Of a stretch of 64,000 nucleotides of DNA, positions 26,588 to 35,900 are shown one piece after another (positions within the stretch are counted from its first letter, which is position 1; each line of letters begins with the position of its first letter). The DNA comes from Corallium rubrum (lineage: Eukaryota; Cnidaria; Anthozoa; Scleralcyonacea; Coralliidae): NCBI GenBank assembly GCA_964035015.1, contig OZ036012.1:257001-321000 (forward strand), read 5' to 3'. The notes under the pieces are model-generated. The model made no database searches, was not told where the DNA came from, and worked only from the letters and a program-made list of their open reading frames with translations. The position numbers and the translations under genes are program-made.

Positions 26588-29500
26588 GCCGAGGGCGAAG
26601 CCCGAGTGTCATTTTACGCTAAACCTCCCGAGGCTTGAGGAACATTTAATCACTAATCAACCGAAATACCGTGTTATCTCTTTGTAATATTATGGTTACC
26701 GAGGAAGAACGAGAGTTACAAAACAAGAACGCTTTTGGCGGAGTCAATAACTTGAAAGTGAATAAATTATTGAGTTGTGATTAATACTATTGGGAATTCG
26801 ATAAGTGTTCACTTCATGTATTTGTTAGTTATTATATGCATAAGCGAACTTTGGCGTAAACATTAGGTATGATAAGTTGCTGCCTCCCTTCGGTCGGCAG
26901 CACACTATTCTTGACGTTCTTTTTGGGCTTCTATTGTTAACTCGTGCCAGTCCCTTTGCCGAGCTACGTATAGCCGACCAGCATATCCTCATACCTAGAA
27001 TTACCAATAATCAGTAAGTGCGAAATGCCTAATATTACCAATCATCGTTAATTGCGGTGCCCTGAAAGTTGGCTTGCGGGCGCAGCTAAATTTCAAACGC
27101 TTTATATTCCGTGTGTTCGTTCGTTCGTTCGTTCGTTCGTTCGTTCGTTCGTTCGTTCGTTCGTTCGTTCGTTCGTTCGTTCGTTCGTTCGTTCGTTCGT
27201 TCGTTCGTTCGTTCGTTCGTTCGTTCGTTCGTTCGTTCGTTCGTTCGTTCGTTCGTTCGTTCGTTCGTTCGTTCGTTCGTTCGTTCGTTCGTTCGTTCGT
27301 TCGTTCGTTCGTTCGTTCGTTCGTTCGTTCGTTCGTTCATTCGTTCGTTCGTTCGTTCGTTCGTTCGTTCGTTCGTTAGGAATCAATAGTATATTTTTGA
27401 CGCGACATTTTTAATGCGATATTTTGAACGCCAACAGGGCACCGCTTTTTAGCACTGTGTCTGGTTTTAAAAACTAATTCCCAAAACCCACACCCCAAAT
27501 CTACCCTTAACCTCTAAACCTTACCCTAAACCTAACCACAACCCCCCGGCAACCCTAACCCTAACCCACAACCCCCGGTGGCCCTAAACCTAACCACCAC
27601 CCACCGGGAAAAAAGTCCCACGTCTCAGACCCGGACCACAACACCCCTACTGGTTTTTTAGTTATATGCAATTTAGTTTAACATCCCGCATGTGGGACAG
27701 AGAATGACCTACAATTACCAATTATTGGTAATTCAAGGCCGTTTCACACTTACTGATTATTGGTAATTCTAGGTAGGAGGCAGTGGCGTAGCCAAGGGGG
27801 AAGCTGCGGGAGCCGCGGCTCCCCCCTTTTGATATAAAACAACAGACATGTAACTACAAAGCTGATGCAATATTGCCAATATGCCATCGTGTCAGGAAAT
27901 AAACTGTAAACAGTGTATTCAATCCACTGCATGAGTGTATGCATTTTGAGTAGCTATGTGACGTTTGCGTGTTTTGATTATTTTATATGACGTTTTTTAA
28001 CCTTTAGAGTCTGCAAAATCTTCCTCCAAAAGACAGGAAATGGCATTTCAGCGACTCTCGAGTTTCAAAATTTCCCGGGAGACCATGCCCCAGACCCCCC
28101 TAAAAATTTATTTTGATTTCGGCTCCCCACTTTCACAGTCCTGGCTACGCCACTGGTAGGAGGACATGTTTAGCCGACTAGAATCTCGATTTGTGAAATT
28201 TTCCCGTCGAGATGTTAGATCCACTGACTTATATATATATATAACTGGACTGCGTGCTCCTATTACCTTTGAGTAGCAAAAGTGTCCCCATTTTCACTTT
28301 CAACATGGCGGCATTTATGGGTCGCTGACCGATACCTAAGATCTCTAGTTCGTGTTGGACATGTTCGGTATTTCGCTTTTTTTAAGAAAACTAAGCTATT
28401 TGGTCGGATAAACTGTACGTATGTTGTAGCCAGATGAATTACCTTTCTTCCAGTATATTTGATAGCTTCTACAGTGGTTTATTTCTCGAGAAAACATTCG
28501 GAGAAGACATAATACATACGGAAAAAAATTTCAAAATAGCGGCCGCTATTATGATTTGAACATGTTCGGTATTTCGCTTTTTTTAGGGAAACTAAGCTAT
28601 TTGGTCTGATAAACTGTTCGTATGTTGTAGCAAGGTGAATTATCTTTCTGCCAATATATTTTATAACTTCTACAGTGGATTATTTCTCGAGAAAACGTTC
28701 GGAGTAGACGGACTAGGCAAACTTTGTCGAATTTTTGCCAAGTCAGCATAATATCGAGTTTGTGTAAACAAAATATTTCGGTGGTTTTGCCATGTCTGTA
28801 TTTAATATTTATGTTTGTTGCTGAGCGACCCGGGATGTTTTCGTGATAAGATCTAGAGTCTTATTGTAGTTCTGAACTACAATAATAATAATCCTAGACT
28901 ATCCTGGCATTACCACCTTAATATATACAGAACTCACGATCAGGCTCTCGGCAACGGCCTCCGTGGCTCAGTGGTCAGAGCATTGCACTAGGATCGCAAG
29001 GTAGTTGCATTTTTCGCAACTGGTCCCGGTTTGGTCTTAAAATGTATGTATTCTGCACTCGAATATTCCTTCACCAAAAATCCCTAGAATATTACTGTTA
29101 TAGCCTTCTAGCAGTCTGAATTAAAGACGTGCCGGCCGGCGGTACCGCACGAACACTTGGCAATAAAATAAACAAGACGCCTGGTCAGGCGTTCACTCGG
29201 GCTACTGCAAAATCACAGTGCTATGCAGTGCTAAGGCCTAAAGTCTATTAAACACATTGGTCACAGACAAAGGTCAAAACGCAATCCAACTCTCCGATAG
29301 AAAACACAATTTGCAATAACAAAACACGATTGCCTGTATTTATTGACATATTTCCACGCACACAGCGTTCATATGTCGAGTCTCTTCAGGTATTAAATCA
29401 ACACAACTATCAACGGCGTGTGCGATTGTAAGTGTATATAATATCAAGATACTTGCCACCGACATTACTGACCAATAACTATGTCTGTGAACACACAGAA

Positions 29501-32500
29501 CACATCCGAGACGATTGATCAGACATCAGGAAAGCAAAGAAAGAAAGTATTATTTCCACAGCGTTCAATATGTCAAGTCTCTTCGCCTTATTACACAGCT
29601 TCATGTTTACCTAGAAAGTGTCACTTGCAAGTTCACTTAATGAACGGCGTGTGCGATTGTAAGTGTATATAATAATATCAAGATACTTGCCAGCGACATT
29701 ACTGCCCAATAACTATGTCTGTGAACAAACAAAACACATCCGAGACGAGAAAGCTCACTCACTCAGTCGAAAATAAAGAAGGCACTGGTCACATGCATAT
29801 GGTCAGTTGGTCACATGGCTCAGTTTCGCAAAGTTTATTGGTCAATATCGCCAGTGGCCGCCAGAGGACTAATAACGCGTCGCAAAAAAATAAAAATAAT
29901 AATAATAATAAGGAGAATCGCGAAACCTAGACTCGGCTACCACAGTAGCCCGAGCAACAAGACTGTCAATACACATGTTCGTGGAAATCTACAAACATTC
30001 CGTTTTATGAAGTCGCCAGCTCTATAAAGAACCGCTGAAGATCACGAGAAAATCGTAAAGAAGCGAGGCGTACCGAGTTCTTCTTAGGGGCTGTTTACAT
30101 GGGAGGCGATATTCCTAGTATTTGGTCAGACAAATAATCCAGCAGGCCTCTTGAGTCGTTCCACAAGAAATTAACAATGACCAACCTGCATGCATTAACT
30201 CTTTCCTGTCCGAATTTATTGATCTTTATTCTTTAGTATTTTGTTCTGGCGTTAGCCAGACGATTTTATTCACCTCTGGGGTAGCCCTCGTACAGGAACG
30301 ATTTATAAACTATCTCTCTAACTCTTTCCTGTTCGAATTGGTGTTTAGTATTTTATTCTGGCTAACCCCAGACGATTTTACTCAACTCTGGGGAAGCCCT
30401 CGCATAGGAACGATTTATTAATAAGGTAAGAAAATCGCTTTGTGTTTACAAAAATATTCTGTTTTCCTACGATAAGTACATGTCAGTGGTCGCTACCATT
30501 AGCAGAAGGACCCATATATAAATGCCGCCATTTTGAAAGTGAAAATGGGGACACATTTTTGGCCAGCACCCGCAGTCCAGTTATATATATAGGTCAGTGG
30601 TTAGATCATGTGATCTCTCAACTCAATTGGCTCAACTGCGCATGTCCCGCTAACACGTTGTCTGCTTCTTTGTCTATTTCTTCGACAAAAATTCACGGTA
30701 AGTACAACAAATCATGCCTTTATTTGCTCGTGGAAGTATTCATCAAGGCCATGAACGTTTCAATGGCCAGTCTCGAAGAAAGCAATGTTCTTTTATGCGT
30801 TTATCGGCGTTGTTAGCCGCCCAATCTATGCAAGTAATCGAGTGGAACTCGAAAACTGTCGACAATGTCTTACTTAGTACAAGGAGACAAAATATACTTG
30901 AATGCTTTTAACAATGGTCTCATTTCGCATGAGGACTGAACAACTTACCAACTGTTGTTTGTTCGCCCGTTGAGGTAAATCATTAGACAAAATCACCTGT
31001 GATGGTGACAAATATCGATCTACCCATTGTGGTGGAGCCCATTGAGGCCCAAAATGACAACCAAATTTGGTTTATAAATTATTTTATGGAAATGACTGTC
31101 AAGGTCTGGGCAGAAATAGTGAGCATGAACTCAAGTCTCCCTACTTCAATCTTCATTCAGCCTTGATGAATACTTTCGCACATGACAATCATGCTATTTT
31201 AATATTAGAAGGCTATATTATATATGATGGCCTTGATACATATTTTAGAATTAGATTCTGCTTTCTATTTATTTTGATCCTCATGCAGAAATGCTAATGG
31301 GATCTGTTGTCATGAAATATGATGATATCTTTGAATTAGAGCAATATTTATGTTCTTTGTCAAGTGAATTAAACACCAATTTCTTTGAGATTGTCCCAGT
31401 TCAATTGAAACAGGTTTATAAGCACAGTTATATTAAAATACAAGTGTAAATTTGACAGATGAATATGAAAGTTGTTCAATGAAAAATAAGCATTTTGAAA
31501 TTAAAATGCCAAGTCAACTGGCGGTTATTAACAACGCCGATAAACTCATAAAACAACATTGCTTTCCTCGAGACTGGCCACTGAAACATTCATGGCCTCG
31601 ATGAATACTTCCACAAGCAAATAAAGGCATGACTTGTTGTACTAACCGTTAATTTTTGTTGAAAAAGTGGACAAAGAAGACAACGTTTTTTTGGCAACAT
31701 GGTCGATCTGCCCATGGCATAGCCGAAGTTGAGGTATACATATAGAGGAATACCCCGAAACATCTAAGGTCTTTGAAAACAACCATTCCACACATTTCGA
31801 GACCATTTTAGATGCACTGGAAAAGATTATTATTTAAACAATTTAATTTTGTTGTTTGGAACAAAAAATTGAAGGTTGATCTTATATATAGCAATCCCCC
31901 TTCTCCAAAAAGTGTCATGTATGCCTCCTCATAACACATTGTTTCTATCCTTCGCTTTGCAAAGGCAGCATTTCACTTCTGAAAGGAACTCCTAGTTACT
32001 AAACGTACTTCATCTTTATGCATCGGGTTATTTAGAGATTAAATGTCCGTGTGGAAACAATGAAAACCGATAATCGAAATATAGTAAGGTTAGCCTTTAT
32101 ACTGCCGAAACAGAGAACGTAGGAGTCTAACGTTTCGAGCGAAGGTCCTTCGTCAGAGAGAAACGTAAAGAGTGTAAACAAACAATGAGCTTATATACGA
32201 AAGGTAATCACGTGAACAAAAATAAGCCAATCAGATAAAAATGACAATAACAAATCGATAATGAGATACGAAAGACATTTGCTATCCATACCAGGGCGCT
32301 ATTCATAAGCGCCCTGATTCATACCGTCGATGAGCAAGAAGGAGGGGGTGTAAAAAGGATGAGCGAGAGTAAAAATAGATAAATATATGAAGTGAAAACG
32401 CTGTTTATGTCCGCCCTTGACGAACAGAAAGAATGTCTTCAGAGCTGTTAAATAAAAGAAAAACGTTCGTTGAGTCCGTGAGGATGAATGGTACCAATGT

Positions 32501-32841
32501 TGAAAATGAGACGCTTTTCTAGTCTTTTGCGGCTGACATTACCGCCAGAAATGGGTGAGATGGCACAAACTTGCATGTCCGAAATACAATGGTTGGCACT
32601 ATTAAAATGTCGGGCAACAGACTTGTCAACATCATTGTTCCTCACAGAACGAAGATGTTCAGCAAACCTGTCAGCTAAACGTCTGCCAGTTTCAACGATG
32701 TAAAGCATGCAACATTTATTGCAAGAAATACAGTAAATGATGTTGGAAGAGATGCAAGTAAAATTATGCTGAATAACAAAATTAGATTTAGGTCCCAAAA
32801 TACATGTAGTTGAGTTAGGAAAGGAACACGTGTGGCCATGA

Positions 32842-32901
<60 letters not shown>

Positions 32902-35900
32902 TATTTATTCATTTCACATAAAAAGACACCAACAAAATTTTGATCTAGCTATTCGTCTAGCCTAGTTTCTAGGCGTTCCTCGGTTGACACGTTTCGGAAG
33001 TGATCCGAACGGACCAGCTGGGGAAGGCCTAGCAACATTCGTAAACACTTTCACTTACAGCTCAGTTGTTTATAGTGAGGAAGAATTGTGATGTTATGAC
33101 GTCCTAAGTGTTTCCCGACACTTACTATTTTAATAGGCTTACAAGCTCTATCTCACCTTGGATCGACGAAGGTTCACTGGCCTAGCTTTCTTATGACTAG
33201 CTTTCCTTCTGCAACCGCCAAAAGTTGAAAGTTAAACAGTTAAATTTTCATTTCGAGCTCCAATTGGAATATATTCCATAATTTCCTTCTTTCGATCGCC
33301 AAGATCTTTGGAAAAATCTTCGCTAGACATCCTTATGCTTTTTACTGTAATACACTGTCGCTACGCTACATCCCAGGGACACTCGAAGGGCCAGAACGAT
33401 TCTGGGCAGGACCTTTTTGCGAATATTGCTAGGCCTTCTCCTTTCCAGCCTCTCCCCAGTCTTCCCAAGAATCCAAACCGATTACGCGGCCATACTCATG
33501 GCGGAAACGAAAGGCATAGAAACTAGGCTACTATTCGCCCACTTTTAACAAATAAAACATTAACAATATACCGCGCTCCTGTGTATACGTGCTCTTAAGT
33601 TTCCATATAATCGCCGGCGATCGCCCTGGATAGCTCGGTGTGAATGATCGCTGTGATCGCTAGGATTGTTTCCATATGATCGCTAATGTTCACATTTGTT
33701 GCTGTCATTAGCAGTTAATCTTAATTTACCGGACGGAAAATTCTTTCGTTCTCCTTAAATTTGGTTTCGGCCAAATGCGGATCCAATTAAAAATTTCGCT
33801 GATTGCTTTCCAGCCGGCATTCGTCTTCCTAAAATTTTCTTTGTGATCCTTAGAATATTTATTATACAAGCATTTAAATCGCTGGGTCGCTGGAAAGTGT
33901 TTCCGTAAGCTCAGAATCGCTTTGGATAGCTGCCGCCGGCGATAAAATGGAAACTAACTAGGCTTTATAAAGGTTCATTTGACGTCAAAGCTAAAGACCA
34001 AAGAATAAGGGCAAAGGCCAAAGCCTAAAAACCAAACATCAAAGACAAAAATCACCAAAAAACAACGACCAAAGCCAAAAGCCTATTATAGCCAACGACC
34101 AAAAGTTATCGAAGACCAAGGCCCTAAAACCAAAATCCAAAAACCCAAAACCAAAGACCATGCCGGCAAAGATCAAAGATGAAGTTAATTATTTTACTGA
34201 CACCAGGTTATTTAACTCTGTCTTACGCCGGACATTTTGCTCGTCAAGTAGAAACCTTGTAAAAATCCAAACAATAAAAGGTTAAAGACGGTGTTTTCAC
34301 CGTAGTCCTTATATATACCTTTTTCTCCTTTGCGATCACATCCCAGGTTTTGTTTGCCCTTATATAGAGTTCTTTACTGTCCTTGCGGTATGCCAATAAA
34401 CCATCAACAGGTGGAACCTTTTTGACAGTAATGCCATCCGGTACAACGACAATCTGAGCAGGTTCGAATGTTAAAAAACAAAACAAAGAAATTCAGTAAG
34501 TAGTCAAATTAATAGAGATCTTAACGTTTTGTAAGATTAAATATATTACTCTTGCATGCATTTTTTGCATTTGAAAGATGTGAGATTTTCTAGAATGCAG
34601 TAAGTCGAGAAGACAGTTTTGTCAGTCCTTAATTGCTGTACACGCTGTCATTATTTATAATATTACAAACATTCTGAGCTGAAATCCGAACCTACAACTC
34701 GTCACTAGTAGAGCTCGGGCAGATGGCACAGTGAAGTTGTTTACTTTTTACGTTTTATGTTTTACGTTTTTGTTGTTTTTGGTATTTTTATATCGCAAGA
34801 AATATACAAACTTCAAGCTGAAACTAAATATCAAGCCTAATTTTAAAGCTTAAAAAAAAAACATTCTACACTGAAAAACCGACAAATCATGTTAAGATAT
34901 ATTTTCTACTTTTAAGATTCTATTTCTTGTTTTACAGTCAAACTGGATGCTCTTTCCCGCGCGACTTTGCAATATCGATAGCAACATTGCAATATCGATA
35001 GCAACATTGCAATATTGATAGCAACATTGCAATATCGATAGCAACATTGCAATATTGATAGAAACATTGCAATATTGATAGCAACATTGCAATATCGATA
35101 GCAACATTGTTGCTAAAAATTCGCATTTTAAATATTGATCTTCACATAATATGAAGTTCTATTGAAAGTCAGAACAACTAACTCTAAGTAAACTTTATGT
35201 TAAGTGAAGTTCGATATTTCAAAGGCAAATTTTTAGCAACTTGCCAAGGCGTTGCCGTGTATCGTTAGCTAGTCAATGTTGCTGTCAATGTTCAGTTGTA
35301 ATGTCGGGCAGTAAAGAACATCTGGTTTGACTATAAGATATTCAATCTTGTTTTAAGATAAAATATCTTGTCAAGAAAACCCGAGTTCAAATCCCGCTCA
35401 AGTCAGCCGAATTTTTCGGTCGACTTTAGTAGTGTAAGAAAATCATGTAAAGCTCAGTAAGATTATTGTCTTGTAGATGGGACAAGAAAATCATAAAACA
35501 AGTATTTCTTTCTTAAAACAAGTTTTTAGGGATTTGCAGTGTAGACAAATCACTATATATACACTGTCTACTACAGGGTATTCAAACAATTTGAGTCATA
35601 AGAACGCATCGTTAAGCTGTTTTGAGCATGCATAACTCTGTCCAAGCCTATTTTGGTGATTAATTCTGTTGAAATTTCCTTTCCAAAATATCCGTCTTCT
35701 CCTATGGTTAGCCCAACTATCTAAAATGCTCTTGGTAAAATTTTGAAGCTATTGGAAGTATTAGAGCAACTTTTAAGCCTTTCAGCTGAAACTGTTGGAG
35801 CTGGAGCATCCTGTCTAATTTTACTGGTGATCAGAAGAGCAAGAGCAAGAGCAGCTCGTTCAAATTTGGTCAATCGTTTATATTAGGCCTCTGAAGAGAT

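Larger units (their letters stand above)
26975..28195. mobile_element. Inverted-repeat element interrupted by a hAT MITE
   Basis: CCTAGAATTACCAATAATCA (26994) faces TGATTATTGGTAATTCTAGG (27750). The match continues outward past the hAT insertion in the right arm (AGCCGACCAGCATATCCTC against the mirrored right-arm flank). Confidence 0.65.
28187..30620. mobile_element. 2.4-kb element with long inverted ends and nested repeats
   Basis: The left end (CCACTGACTTATATATATAT, ACTGGACTGCG, GTGTCCCCATTTTCACTTTC) is mirrored at the right (GAAAGTGAAAATGGGGACAC, CGCAGTCCAGTTATATATAT). Inside are a 202-bp duplication, a tRNA-headed SINE and a 230-bp duplication. Confidence 0.65.

Noticed and set aside
26373-26687. 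Tyr-Ile repeat frames
   Set aside because: Translated TA microsatellite; same for 43242-43754.
27052-27414. Five overlapping frames of Ser-Phe-Val-Arg or Asn-Glu-Arg-Thr repeats
   Set aside because: Translated TTCG microsatellite.
30442-31297. Frames of 65-124 residues
   Set aside because: They lie within palindromic elements and have no recognisable domain.
34967-35109. Regular 20-bp repeat considered as a CRISPR-like array
   Set aside because: No spacers between units, and the genome is eukaryotic.
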